NCBI GenBank assembly: GCA_023664725.1
Contig: JAMPFA010000002.1
Span: 1-64,000, forward strand
From: Roseburia sp.
GTDB lineage: Bacteria; Bacillota; Clostridia; Lachnospirales; Lachnospiraceae
DNA: 64,000 nucleotides
Direction of reading: 5' to 3'
The notes beneath the pieces are model-generated. The model saw only the letters and a program-made list of their open reading frames with translations, searched no databases and was not told the origin of the DNA. A program made the translations under genes and the position numbers. Positions within the stretch are counted from its first letter, which is position 1. Each line of letters starts with the position of its first letter. Shown here one piece after another: positions 44,375 through 53,715 of this stretch.

Positions 44375-45460
44375 CTATTCCCTCCTTATGCAGTTTTTGT
44401 TGCGGACAAATGCATAATAGGCAAACAGGATCAACACCCCCGCCGCAAACAAAACACGGATCAGCCACAATGCTGCCTCTTCGGTAAACACCGCCATGTC
44501 ACCTTCCACAGAAGCAATCTCAGCAGGCGGTGCAATGGAGGCATCATATCCGTTTTCTGTGAGAACCTGCCTTGTCCAGGACTCTGTAAGTCCAATCTCC
44601 TTTTTCGCCTTCATCCCCTCAGGTGTAACGGCTTCCAGAAAAAATGAATCCAGGCTAAGACCCGGTGGAACTGTCACCCACCCCTCATCATCTGCCAATA
44701 TTTCCTGAGTGGATTCTTCGGAAGAAAATGCTGCCTTTGTCTCTGCGCCTTCTCCCAGCATATTATAGACAACAGCTGTGTACCTTTCCTTGCTCTCCCC
44801 CACATTAGATTTCTGGATCGTATCCGGCCCTTCGATGGTGAGAAAAGCACTTTCTTTTGCGTCTTTCATTTTTTTCCCGTTCACAAAAGCCATTTGGCTG
44901 AAAACGAGATGGAAAGGGGCTTCCCCCTCTGTCACACAGACCATGCCATAGCCTGTCAGCTCCTTCACGGATTTTGTATCCATCTCCCCAAAGTCGCTGG
45001 AAAACAGCTCAAAGGGAATCTCCACCTCACCGACAAAACCTCCGGGAAGTTCAAAACAGCCGTTCTCTGAGAGAGAATAGGATTCTTCCTCTGAGATCAG
45101 CCGGACATAACGTCCATCTCCCACCTGAAAAACGGTTCCATCACTGCCGATCACTGCCATATTCATCCTTGCAGGGTCTTTGGTGAGATTTTCCACAGAA
45201 AAACGCACACCTTTTTCCTTTTTCAGCTTCTGCTTGTTATTCTGAAATGCCGTCACTGTATGATAGCCTGCCTGGTCAAAAGAAAACTGTATCGTAAGCC
45301 TTCCATTTTCCTTATCTGTGTTTACGGAAACGTTTTCCCCTTCCTCCCCGCCGGGGATATAGTCTTTAATGTCCAGTGCCTTTTCCCCGGCTGCGTTTAT
45401 GTGAGGAAGCAGCAGGAAAAGCAAAATCAAACACACTCCTGCGATTCTCTTTATTTTCAT
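44375..45460 (-). CDS. Exported, C-terminally anchored cellulose-operon accessory protein (BcsB-position)
   Basis: A 361-residue protein with a signal peptide (about 1-24), a long beta-rich outer region and one membrane span near the C terminus (about 328-350, WLIRVLFAAGVLILFAYYAF). It has no recognised domain. This topology, an outer domain tethered by a C-terminal helix, and the place right after the synthase gene match BcsB or the equivalent (ccsB) of clostridial operons, which guides the emerging glucan. The ATG at 45460 is set by AAGGAG upstream. The role is inferred from context. Confidence 0.75.
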   Translation of the reverse strand: MKIKRIAGVCLILLFLLLPHINAAGEKALDIKDYIPGGEEGENVSVNTDKENGRLTIQFSFDQAGYHTVTAFQNNKQKLKKEKGVRFSVENLTKDPARMNMAVIGSDGTVFQVGDGRYVRLISEEESYSLSENGCFELPGGFVGEVEIPFELFSSDFGEMDTKSVKELTGYGMVCVTEGEAPFHLVFSQMAFVNGKKMKDAKESAFLTIEGPDTIQKSNVGESKERYTAVVYNMLGEGAETKAAFSSEESTQEILADDEGWVTVPPGLSLDSFFLEAVTPEGMKAKKEIGLTESWTRQVLTENGYDASIAPPAEIASVEGDMAVFTEEAALWLIRVLFAAGVLILFAYYAFVRNKNCIRRE

Positions 45461-45474
45461 ACAACTACTCCTTG

Positions 45475-47787
45475 TCACAGATATTCCATTTCCGAAAATT
45501 CATCCTCTGCGATTAAATGCTTCCTGTTATAACGGACTTTCTCCTCCGCCTGCTCTTCTTCCCTGTCAAGTTGTTCCATGATCCATTCCCTTACCTTTAT
45601 GTGAAGTGCAAAATCCTCGTATAACTCAGGTTCATTTTCCACACGGTAAAGGACTTCCCCGCTTCCTAACTCCTTGTACTTTCCAAGCTCCAATTTTAGG
45701 CCTTTGCCCAGTTCCAGATCCACATTCTTTCCCAGTCCCAGACGCTTTTCCAAAAGCACATAATCGTAATTATAATTTACCATCATCACTTCATTGTACC
45801 CGTCAGCAGGAAATTTCTGGTGGATTGGGACTCTTGCTTTTTTTCGGTTGTGATATTCTGTTGTGATAATACGCCTGGCAAGATTCTTTCTAAGATTCTC
45901 AAAACTGCTCTGGGATTCGTCCAGATTTTCAGGAAGGGAGGGTTCCCTGTCGTAAATAAGCTGGTAATACTCTGCCTTGCTGTCTTTTAAATCTGCAATA
46001 ATAAAGGCGTATCGCCATTTTTTCTGGTCTCTGTTGGCCACAGAGACCACTCTGCCCTCCACCTCGGCGTGGTAAACGCCGTCGTCCAGGGTAAGTGTCA
46101 CCGGTTCGTCTTCCTCGATATCGCAGGGCACTTCAAGATAGATAGATGTACCATTTTCTGAGATATCCTCCGTCACCCCTTCCATCTCCTCAAAACGTGT
46201 CTTTACATGGCAGGGAATGGCAACTTTCTGCCTCTCCGCATTGCGGACTGTCTTTCTTCCGAGAATGAAAAACAGAGACATCACCAGATTGTAGAGATTT
46301 AAAAACAGCCAGAACAGAATGACGATGTAATCAATTCTTCCTGTGGCAAATGTCCATGAGACGCAGTTTACAATCCCGATAACCGAGAGGACAATGAGCA
46401 AAACATGAGGTATGGCATACAGCCAGTTTGTCTGCTGTTCCTTCTTCTCCTTCTTTGTCACCTTAAACTTCTTCATGCTGATACAGAATGTCTCAAGAAG
46501 GGTAGGGATCAGAAGAAATGGAAAAATGATAGTCTCGTAGAGGTTAGTCCACCTGGTAGTACGGATGTTCCGACTCATCATCTTAAGGGAAATATTGCTG
46601 CTTATATACATGGGAAGCCAGAAGATCAGCACTTCGAGCAGGGTACACCGCACCACCATCACTCCGAATGCAGCAAACAAAATCGGCGACATAATGTAAA
46701 TCAGCCGTTTCCACGAGGCATACCAGTACCAGACAGACGCCAGATAATTTATTTTCTGGGCAAAGCTTAACTTCAGGTTTAAGATCAGATGCATCCTCCT
46801 GCCGGTCTGAATACAGCCCCTGGCCCAGCGCACTCTCTGGTTAATCAGGCTCTTTAAATCTGTGGGGGAAAGGCCGGAGGCTAAGACATGGTTAATGGCA
46901 AAGCACTTGTAGCCTTTTCTCTGGATCAGGATGCCTGTGGCAAAATCTTCCGTAATACTCTTCGTGTAAAATCCTCCCACCTCATTTAAAGCCTCCCTGG
47001 AAATCAGGGTGTTTGAACCGCCGTATATCACGCTGTTGCTCTTATTTCTGGAAACCTGCACATCTTTATAAAAATAATCCTGCTCATTCGGAATGGTATT
47101 TTCAGAAAAAAGGTTAAACTGAAACAGATCCGGGTTGTAAAAGCTTTGAGGTGTCTGGATAAATCCGATTTTAATCTGGTCTTTTTCATCCAATTCCCTG
47201 TTTTTTATCTCCTGCTCCACAAAATATGCCGCCGTCACCAGAAGAAACTCTCTCCTTGGAATCATATCCGCATCAAATGTGGCGATCAACGGGGAGGAAG
47301 TCACTGACATAGCATGGTTTAAATTCCCTGCTTTTGCCCCTTTATGGTCGTTGCGGTTGATATAGCCCACGCCCATTTTCTCCGCAAGTTCTCTCATCTC
47401 CCTGCGGTTTCCGTCATCACAGATATAGATATGTACTTTGTCTTTTCTGGGATATTCCATATGGACACACCCGTTGACTGTCTTGTACAGAAGCTCCGGA
47501 GCCTCATTGTAGGTTGCGATAAACACATCCACATCCGGGTACTCTGCCGGAGGAACCAGCGGTATCTCATGATTTTCAATCCGATGCATGTTAAAATAGT
47601 GGACAAAAGCCTCCAGCATTCCAAGAATCTCCACCACAAGAAGAGCGATTCCCGCCACAAACGAAACAATCCCTTCGTGAACAGGCACTGTATAAAATGT
47701 TCTCCACAAAAGATAGACAATCGTCCAGCCGATATTAAAAAACAGCCATGCCCGGTTTCTGATTGCCTTTCCTAATCCTTTTTTCAT
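45475..47787 (-). CDS. bcsA: Cellulose synthase catalytic subunit (BcsA-type GT2 with PilZ domain)
   Basis: A 770-residue membrane glycosyltransferase. Two N-terminal membrane helices (about 12-65) are followed by the GT2 core with Asp124-Asp125, DAD (172-174), TED (279-281) and QRVRW (317-321), the processive beta-glucan synthase set. After more helices comes the gating loop FKVTKK (about 441). The PilZ domain (about 512-610) has an intact c-di-GMP site: Arg515-x3-Arg519 and Asp541-x-Ser-x2-Gly546. A further 160-residue tail has no recognised domain. It polymerises UDP-glucose and exports the chain. First gene of the operon. Confidence 0.94.
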   Translation of the reverse strand: MKKGLGKAIRNRAWLFFNIGWTIVYLLWRTFYTVPVHEGIVSFVAGIALLVVEILGMLEAFVHYFNMHRIENHEIPLVPPAEYPDVDVFIATYNEAPELLYKTVNGCVHMEYPRKDKVHIYICDDGNRREMRELAEKMGVGYINRNDHKGAKAGNLNHAMSVTSSPLIATFDADMIPRREFLLVTAAYFVEQEIKNRELDEKDQIKIGFIQTPQSFYNPDLFQFNLFSENTIPNEQDYFYKDVQVSRNKSNSVIYGGSNTLISREALNEVGGFYTKSITEDFATGILIQRKGYKCFAINHVLASGLSPTDLKSLINQRVRWARGCIQTGRRMHLILNLKLSFAQKINYLASVWYWYASWKRLIYIMSPILFAAFGVMVVRCTLLEVLIFWLPMYISSNISLKMMSRNIRTTRWTNLYETIIFPFLLIPTLLETFCISMKKFKVTKKEKKEQQTNWLYAIPHVLLIVLSVIGIVNCVSWTFATGRIDYIVILFWLFLNLYNLVMSLFFILGRKTVRNAERQKVAIPCHVKTRFEEMEGVTEDISENGTSIYLEVPCDIEEDEPVTLTLDDGVYHAEVEGRVVSVANRDQKKWRYAFIIADLKDSKAEYYQLIYDREPSLPENLDESQSSFENLRKNLARRIITTEYHNRKKARVPIHQKFPADGYNEVMMVNYNYDYVLLEKRLGLGKNVDLELGKGLKLELGKYKELGSGEVLYRVENEPELYEDFALHIKVREWIMEQLDREEEQAEEKVRYNRKHLIAEDEFSEMEYL

Positions 47788-47835
47788 CTCACATACTTCC
47801 TTTATGACCCGTAAATCTCTTTTGACATTTTCCCC

Positions 47836-47841
47836 ATTATA
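47836..47841 (-). promoter_or_regulatory. Probable -10 of the cellulose operon promoter
   Basis: A perfect TATAAT (minus strand) lies about 50 bp before the synthase start. The hexamer 17 bp upstream is TAGATT, a poor -35, which suggests an activated or alternative-sigma promoter. Confidence is low because a -10 alone is weak evidence. Confidence 0.4.
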
Positions 47842-47896
47842 TCTTAAATATCAAAAAAAATCTACCAGAAATACGTTTATTTGTTGGACTTTTTCC

Positions 47897-47925
47897 TTGT
47901 GTTTAAACCAGAAGAATGTTAAAAT
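47897..47925 (+). promoter_or_regulatory. rqcH promoter
   Basis: TTGTGT (47897-47902) and TAAAAT (47920-47925) are 17 bp apart, in the 231-bp divergent gap between the cellulose operon and rqcH. Confidence 0.6.
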
Positions 47926-48018
47926 AAAATTTACGGCAATTATCCTATAAAATTTGCAATACTACACTATCCAATTTGAAAATCTGCCGAAAAACAGAAA
48001 ATGACGGAGGAACATATT

Positions 48019-49758
48019 ATGGCATTTGACGGAATTGTAGTGGCAGATCTTGTCCACGAATTAAACGAATATATATTAAACAGCAAAATTAGTAAAATCG
48101 CCCAGCCTGAAAATGATGAACTTTTATTTACATTAAAAAGCTCTAAGGGACAGTACAGACTTGCCATGTCCGCCAGCGCTTCCCTTCCCTTTTTATACCT
48201 TACAGATAAAAATAAACCAAGCCCCTTAACGGCCCCCAATTTCTGCATGGTGCTGCGAAAGCACATCGCAAACGGGCGGATCACGAAGATTTCCCAGCCT
48301 GGCTTAGAGAGGATCATCCAGTTTGAGATCGAGCATTTGGACGAACTGGGGGATTTATGCCGAAAGCTTCTTATCGTTGAACTGATGGGCAAGCACAGCA
48401 ACATTATTTTCTGCAAAGAGGACAACACCATTATCGACAGTATCAAGCACGTTTCCGCCCAGGTAAGCTCTGTCCGGGAAGTCCTGCCTGGAAGAACTTA
48501 TTTTATACCAGACACGGCCCACAAAGAAAATCCTCTCACCGCTACGGAATCTTCTTTTTTTTCCGCTGTCTTTCATAAGTCGGAGGCAATAAACAAGGCA
48601 ATTTACAGTTCCTATACCGGAATCAGTCCTGCCATTGCCAATGAGATCTGTTATCGGGCAGGTATCGATGGTGACTTTTCCACAAGCTCTCTTGGCGAAG
48701 AGGAAAAACTTCATCTTTATCACAATTTTGACTGGCTGATCGCCGATATAAAGGAGGGGAACTTTACTCCAAATATCGTGTACAAGGGAAAAGAACCCAT
48801 AGATTTTTCCGCTGTCTCCTGCCAGGAGTACAGCGATTATGAGAAAGTGGATTTTTCCTCTATCTCAGAAGTTTTGGAAACCTACTATGCCAGCAGAAAT
48901 GTATATACCAGGATCCGCCAGAAGTCTTCGGACCTGCGAAAGATTGTCTCCATAGCCTTAGAGCGGAACCGGAAAAAATATGCCCTGCAGCAAAAACAGT
49001 TAAAGGACACGGAAAAGCGGGAAAAATACCGGGTTTACGGAGAGCTTTTAAACACTTACGGCTACGGTCTTGAGGAGGGGGCAAAGGAGCTTTCCGCCCT
49101 GAATTACTACACAAATGAAATGGTAAAGATTCCTTTAGATGACACACTGTCCCCGTCAGAAAACGCAAAAAAATATTTTGATCGCTACGGCAAGTTAAAG
49201 CGGACCTACGATGCGCTCACTACGCTGATCCAAGAGACACATGACGAAATCCTTCATTTGGAGAGCATTTCCGCCTCCTTAGACATCGCCCTTTCTGAGG
49301 ATGACCTGGTACAGATCAAAGAAGAGCTAATCGAATTTGGCTATATCAAAAAAAGGCGTGGGGATAAAAAGGCAAAAATCAAAAGCAAACCTTTCCACTA
49401 TGTCTCCTCTGACGGTTTTCACATGTATGTGGGGAAAAACAATTATCAGAACGATGAGCTTACCTTTAAATTTGCTACAGGCAACGACTGGTGGTTCCAC
49501 GCAAAAGGCATTCCCGGCTCTCATGTTGTGGTAAAAACGGAAGGGACAGAACTTCCCGACCGCACCTTCGAGGAGGCTGGAAAGCTGGCTGGCTACTACT
49601 CCAAAGGACGTGACAATGAAAAGGTGGAAATCGACTATCTCCAGAAGAAAAATGTGAAAAAGCCAAACAAGAGCACACCAGGATTTGTGGTGTATTACAC
49701 AAACTACTCTCTCACCATCCATCCCGACATCACTGGCATTGAACTGGTTTCTCAGTAG
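48019..49758 (+). CDS. rqcH: Rqc2 homologue RqcH (NFACT family)
   Basis: A 579-residue NFACT-family protein, once annotated as fibronectin-binding. It has AFDGIVVADLVHELNEYI at the N terminus, a central coiled coil (about 280-430), and the NFACT-R domain DWWFHAKGIPGSHVVVKT. RqcH adds C-terminal poly-alanine tails to peptides on stalled 50S subunits. The ATG at 48019 follows GGAGG; the ATG at 48001 lies before that RBS. Confidence 0.94.
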   Translation: MAFDGIVVADLVHELNEYILNSKISKIAQPENDELLFTLKSSKGQYRLAMSASASLPFLYLTDKNKPSPLTAPNFCMVLRKHIANGRITKISQPGLERIIQFEIEHLDELGDLCRKLLIVELMGKHSNIIFCKEDNTIIDSIKHVSAQVSSVREVLPGRTYFIPDTAHKENPLTATESSFFSAVFHKSEAINKAIYSSYTGISPAIANEICYRAGIDGDFSTSSLGEEEKLHLYHNFDWLIADIKEGNFTPNIVYKGKEPIDFSAVSCQEYSDYEKVDFSSISEVLETYYASRNVYTRIRQKSSDLRKIVSIALERNRKKYALQQKQLKDTEKREKYRVYGELLNTYGYGLEEGAKELSALNYYTNEMVKIPLDDTLSPSENAKKYFDRYGKLKRTYDALTTLIQETHDEILHLESISASLDIALSEDDLVQIKEELIEFGYIKKRRGDKKAKIKSKPFHYVSSDGFHMYVGKNNYQNDELTFKFATGNDWWFHAKGIPGSHVVVKTEGTELPDRTFEEAGKLAGYYSKGRDNEKVEIDYLQKKNVKKPNKSTPGFVVYYTNYSLTIHPDITGIELVSQ

Positions 49759-49794
49759 AATTTCTCTGTGTGCCGCAGTGCTTAGCATATGTTT

Positions 49795-49867
49795 TGGCAA
49801 TATAGAAGAATCAAAAAAGAAGAATCTCCCTTTGAAATTCTTCTTTTTTGAATTCTCTATATTGCCA
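49795..49867. terminator. Bidirectional terminator between rqcH and leuS
   Basis: Arms of 31 bp starting TGGCAATATAGA (49795) and ending TCTATATTGCCA (49867) match with about three differences. The inner part is AAAAAAGAAGAAT/ATTCTTCTTTTTT around a short loop, giving a T-run on both strands for the converging genes. Confidence 0.85.
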
Positions 49868-49883
49868 CATTTGTAATGTTCTG

Positions 49884-52295
49884 TTATTTCGCCACAATAT
49901 TTATAATTCTGCCTGGCACATAGATCTCTTTTACAATGTTTCCGGCCAGTTTGCTTCCCAAAGCCTCTTTTCCTTTTGCTATGGCGTCTTCTTTTGCCAC
50001 ATCTTTTGGCAGAGTTACCGTTGCCCTGGTCTTTCCGTTTACCTGAACGGCAATCTCAATCTCATCGTCCTCCATTGCCTTTTCATCGTAAGTCGGCCAT
50101 CCGCAGTGGAACACAGACTCCTTATGTCCCAATTCCTCCCACAATTCTTCGCTGATATGGGGGGCAAATGGAGCCAAAAGCTGAATAAATGTCTCAAGGG
50201 TAGTCTTATCCACGCCGCCCTTTTTGGACATGTCGATCAATTTGTTATTGTACTCCATAAAACCAGAGATAACAGTATTCAAGCTAAAACTCTCCAGACG
50301 GTTTGTAATGTCGTACACCAGCTTATTGCGGATTTTCACCAGCTCTTTGTTTTCTGCCACGTCCTTATCTTTATTTTCCATTACAAGATTCCAGAAACGG
50401 GTAATAAAACGATACACACCGTCAATTCCTCTGTCATCCCACTCGGAATCCAGCTCCGGCGGTCCTACGAAAAGCTCATACAGACGCAAAGAGTCACATC
50501 CATAATCTCTCACCAGATCATCCGGGGAAACCACATTTCCTTTGGATTTGCTCATCTTAATCCCGTTTTTCCCTGTAATCATACCCTGGTTAAAGAGTTT
50601 CGTAAAGGGCTCGTCAAAATCTACTACCCCGATATCACACAAAAACTTTGTATAGAATCTGGAGTAGAGAAGATGCAGCACCGCATGTTCTACCCCACCA
50701 ATATACATATCCACCGGAAGATACTTGTTGGCCTTCTCACGGCTGACAAGCTCATGATCATTTTTGCTGTCCACATACCGAAGGAAATACCAGGAGGAGC
50801 CTGCCCACTGGGGCATAGTGTTTGTCTCCCGCTTTGCCGCCTTACCGCACTTGGGACAGGTAGTGTTTACCCAGTCTGTGATATCTGCCAATGGGGACTC
50901 TCCTGTTCCTGTAGGCTGATAGGAATCCACCTCCGGCAAAAGCAATGGAAGTTCCTCTTCCGGCACAGACACTGGACCACAGTCCGGGCAGTGTACAATG
51001 GGAATTGGCTCACCCCAGTAACGCTGACGGGAAAATACCCAGTCCCTCAGCTTGTAGTTGGTGGTCTTTTTGCCAAAGCCCCTCTTCTCGATCATAGCCG
51101 GAGCTTCTTTTTTTAACACAGCGGATTCCATACCGTTCCACTCACCAGAATTGATCATAGTTCCAGCAGCTTCTGTGTAGGCTTCTGTCATATTTTCGAT
51201 TTCTTTTCCGTCTTTTGCAATGACCTGGATTATTGGCAGGTCAAACTTTTTGGCGAACTCAAAGTCTCGGTCATCATGGGCAGGCACACACATAATAGCG
51301 CCTGTACCGTAGTCAGCCAGCACATAATCGGAAAGCCAGATGGGAACCTTGGCATTGTTTAAGGGGTTGATGGCATAGCTTCCCGTAAACACACCTGTCT
51401 TTTCCTTGTCCTGGAGACGGTCTACAGAAGATTTCAGGGAAGCCTTGTAAATATAGTCTTCCACTGAAGCCCTTGTCTCATCTGTAGCCAGATCCTTTGC
51501 CATAGCATGTTCCGGTGCCAAAACCATAAATGTAGCACCGTAAAGGGTATCGGGACGTGTAGTGTAAACGGTGATAGCCTGATCCTTTCCCTCTACCTTA
51601 AAGTCAACTTCCGCACCGTAGCTCTTGCCGATCCAATCTGTCTGCATTTTCTTCACTTTTTCCGGCCAGTCCAGCTTATCTAAATCTGCTAAGAGACGGT
51701 CTGCATAAGCTGTGATCTTTAACATCCACTGCTTTAAGTTTTTCTTTGTCACATCGGCGCCGCAACGCTCACATTTGCCGTTGACCACTTCCTCGTTTGC
51801 AAGACCAGTTTTACAGGAGGGACACCAGTTAATAGGCATCTCTTTTTCGTATGCCAGCCCCTTCTTAAACATCTGGACAAAAATCCACTGGGTCCACTTG
51901 TAAAATCCCGGGTCAGTGGTATTGACCTCCATATCCCAGTCGTAGATGGAGGCAATCTCCTGAATCTGCTTTTTGATGTTTGCCACATTCTCTGCGGTGG
52001 ACTTGGCGGGATGTATCCCCATCTTGATGGCATAATTCTCTGCCGGAAGTCCAAAGGCATCCCAGCCCATGGGATGGATCACATAATAGCCATGCATAAG
52101 CTTATATCTGCTCCATACGTCAGAAATTACATATCCTCTCCAGTGGCCTACATGAAGCCCGTTTCCCGACGGATATGGAAACATATCAAGACAATAATAT
52201 TTTTCTTTGGAGCCATCGTTTACATTAATGGGATGTTCCTCCCAGTTCTTGCGCCATTTCTGTTCAATGGCTCTGTGGTTGTACGGTATCGACAT
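49884..52295 (-). CDS. leuS: Leucine--tRNA ligase
   Basis: An 803-residue class Ia synthetase. The HIGH-type motif is in YPSGNGLHVGHWRGY and the KMSKS motif in GIKMSKSKGN. The CP1 editing domain carries the T-rich YTTRPDTLYGATFM region. A pair of zinc-type motifs (CPSC...CERC; CPDC...CPKC) is present. It charges tRNA-Leu. The ATG at 52295 is fixed by AGGAGG upstream. No T-box is seen; a short hairpin sits next to the RBS. Confidence 0.97.
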   Translation of the reverse strand: MSIPYNHRAIEQKWRKNWEEHPINVNDGSKEKYYCLDMFPYPSGNGLHVGHWRGYVISDVWSRYKLMHGYYVIHPMGWDAFGLPAENYAIKMGIHPAKSTAENVANIKKQIQEIASIYDWDMEVNTTDPGFYKWTQWIFVQMFKKGLAYEKEMPINWCPSCKTGLANEEVVNGKCERCGADVTKKNLKQWMLKITAYADRLLADLDKLDWPEKVKKMQTDWIGKSYGAEVDFKVEGKDQAITVYTTRPDTLYGATFMVLAPEHAMAKDLATDETRASVEDYIYKASLKSSVDRLQDKEKTGVFTGSYAINPLNNAKVPIWLSDYVLADYGTGAIMCVPAHDDRDFEFAKKFDLPIIQVIAKDGKEIENMTEAYTEAAGTMINSGEWNGMESAVLKKEAPAMIEKRGFGKKTTNYKLRDWVFSRQRYWGEPIPIVHCPDCGPVSVPEEELPLLLPEVDSYQPTGTGESPLADITDWVNTTCPKCGKAAKRETNTMPQWAGSSWYFLRYVDSKNDHELVSREKANKYLPVDMYIGGVEHAVLHLLYSRFYTKFLCDIGVVDFDEPFTKLFNQGMITGKNGIKMSKSKGNVVSPDDLVRDYGCDSLRLYELFVGPPELDSEWDDRGIDGVYRFITRFWNLVMENKDKDVAENKELVKIRNKLVYDITNRLESFSLNTVISGFMEYNNKLIDMSKKGGVDKTTLETFIQLLAPFAPHISEELWEELGHKESVFHCGWPTYDEKAMEDDEIEIAVQVNGKTRATVTLPKDVAKEDAIAKGKEALGSKLAGNIVKEIYVPGRIINIVAK

Positions 52296-52316
52296 TCTCT
52301 TTCCTCCTAAACAGCA

Positions 52317-52341
52317 ACAGTTCAACCTGCGGCTGAACTGT
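52317..52341 (-). promoter_or_regulatory. Hairpin in the leuS leader
   Basis: ACAGTTCA and TGAACTGT form a perfect 8-bp stem with a 9-nt loop, ending about 8 nt before the leuS RBS. It might modulate translation or mRNA stability. Confidence 0.5.
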
Positions 52342-52361
52342 CACAAACATTACTGTATAAA

Positions 52362-52389
52362 ATTTTACCACATGACCAATATTTGTCAA
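52362..52389 (-). promoter_or_regulatory. leuS promoter
   Basis: On the minus strand, TTGACA (52384-52389) and TAAAAT (52362-52367) have a 16-bp spacer, directly after the stop codon of the InlB-repeat gene. Confidence 0.7.
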
Positions 52390-52395
52390 GAAATC

Positions 52396-53715
52396 TTATT
52401 GAAAAATCGAGGTTTTTGTCAGGGTTAAAATCTGGTCGATGGGAGAAACGCTGGTTCCTCTCCCGTCCGTTCCCTCAAAATATTTCTCACTGGCAGACTC
52501 AAATAAGATGTAGAGCTGGTCATCTTTCATATCAATTTCTTCCGAACATGGCGGCATTTCCACTTTTGCGATTGGGTGCCCGGGTTTCTTATTCATCCTC
52601 TCTAAAGAATCATACACTTTAAGGTAAGAAGAATTCTGTCTTCCGTAAGAGGTGCTTAAATAAACCCTTCCCTTATCATCAAAGGCCACACCCTGAACTT
52701 TATCCGGAATCCGATACTTCGCCACCTGCTTTAACCCGTTTTCCGTAGGCTTGTAGGCAATCATAACGGAATTTAAGATTTTGGTATGAGTCGCCACCCA
52801 GATCTTCCCGTCATAGTAGGTGATGCAGGAAGGCGAATTGGATACATGGAAACTTTCAAACCAGGTGGTACAATCCACCACATTCCTGGATTTCTTTGCG
52901 GCAATCCTCTTTACAAAATCATAGGGGATACACTCTAACGTACTGTTGTCAGAATGACACACCCATATATTTTCTCCGTCAAAAGTAAGACCGCCCAGAT
53001 GGCTCTCCTTCTTCATCCCAAGGGTAACTAAATATTCCCCGCTATAACGGTCAAATACATGGACACATCCCAGTGTCCCGTTATGGTTAGTAGTATATGC
53101 GCTCACCAGAAAATAGTCATCTGCCAGACAAATTCCCTGTGGGCATACACTGGTATCTGTAATTCGGTTTTCTACCGCATCCACTTCCCTTGTGGTAGGC
53201 ATCCCCGGGATCTGTACATTATCTACAAAATCATAACTGCAATTCTTCAATTTTTTATTGTGTCCGCCTGTTACTGCGTTCTGATAGGAATACATCTGGA
53301 CATTATAGCGCCCATTGATTTGTTTTGTCCATTTCGCATACAATGTATAGTCATCCACGTTCTCTTCATTAATTTCTGCAATCTTATGTTGGTAATCGCT
53401 GTCGGTATACCAGCCTGCGAAATTGTATCCTGCCCTCTGGGGAGCAGCCAATGCCACAGGCAGATCTTCTTTACAAAGCGTAAAAGGATTTATCTGTGGA
53501 TTGGTGCCTCCGTTCAGGTAATATTGAATCTGAAATTCACCGGAGTTACCTGTAGATTTCCCTTGTATCACATGGTCGGTCAGACTGTATATTGTATTTT
53601 GTCCTCCCCACAGTTTCCTTTCGTCCTCTAAGTGTTTTACCCTGGAAACGAAAGGATCCTGCAGGAGTAACGTAACTATCAACAGCACCGTAAAACATTC
53701 CCTTTTCATCCTCAT
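52396..53715 (-). CDS. Secreted protein with InlB/Flg_new repeat and beta-propeller-like region
   Basis: A 439-residue protein with a short hydrophobic N-terminal export signal (about 4-18). About residues 65-130 form one Listeria-Bacteroides (InlB B-type) repeat, ending AGYNFAGWYTDSDY and YTLYAKW. About 165-430 has repeated blades such as GLTFDGENIWVCHSD, CITYYDGKIWVATHT and GVAFDDKGRVYLSTS, typical of an NHL/SMP-30-like beta-propeller. No anchor is seen at the C terminus. The function is unknown; surface binding is the likeliest guess. It sits between fusA-like and leuS genes in the same direction. Confidence 0.78.
   Translation of the reverse strand: MRMKRECFTVLLIVTLLLQDPFVSRVKHLEDERKLWGGQNTIYSLTDHVIQGKSTGNSGEFQIQYYLNGGTNPQINPFTLCKEDLPVALAAPQRAGYNFAGWYTDSDYQHKIAEINEENVDDYTLYAKWTKQINGRYNVQMYSYQNAVTGGHNKKLKNCSYDFVDNVQIPGMPTTREVDAVENRITDTSVCPQGICLADDYFLVSAYTTNHNGTLGCVHVFDRYSGEYLVTLGMKKESHLGGLTFDGENIWVCHSDNSTLECIPYDFVKRIAAKKSRNVVDCTTWFESFHVSNSPSCITYYDGKIWVATHTKILNSVMIAYKPTENGLKQVAKYRIPDKVQGVAFDDKGRVYLSTSYGRQNSSYLKVYDSLERMNKKPGHPIAKVEMPPCSEEIDMKDDQLYILFESASEKYFEGTDGRGTSVSPIDQILTLTKTSIFQ

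Noticed and set aside
49848..51116. 422-residue plus-strand open frame opposite leuS
   Set aside because: It is fully antisense to the conserved leuS gene, has no recognised domain and no RBS, and is a by-product of leuS codon use.
52296..52395. Possible T-box before leuS
   Set aside because: There is no GGTGGNACCGCG core and the leader is too short for Stem I and an antiterminator.
53059..53631. 190-residue plus-strand frame opposite the InlB-repeat gene
   Set aside because: It has no RBS and its Cys/Phe-rich composition is typical of antisense to a Tyr/Asn-rich gene.
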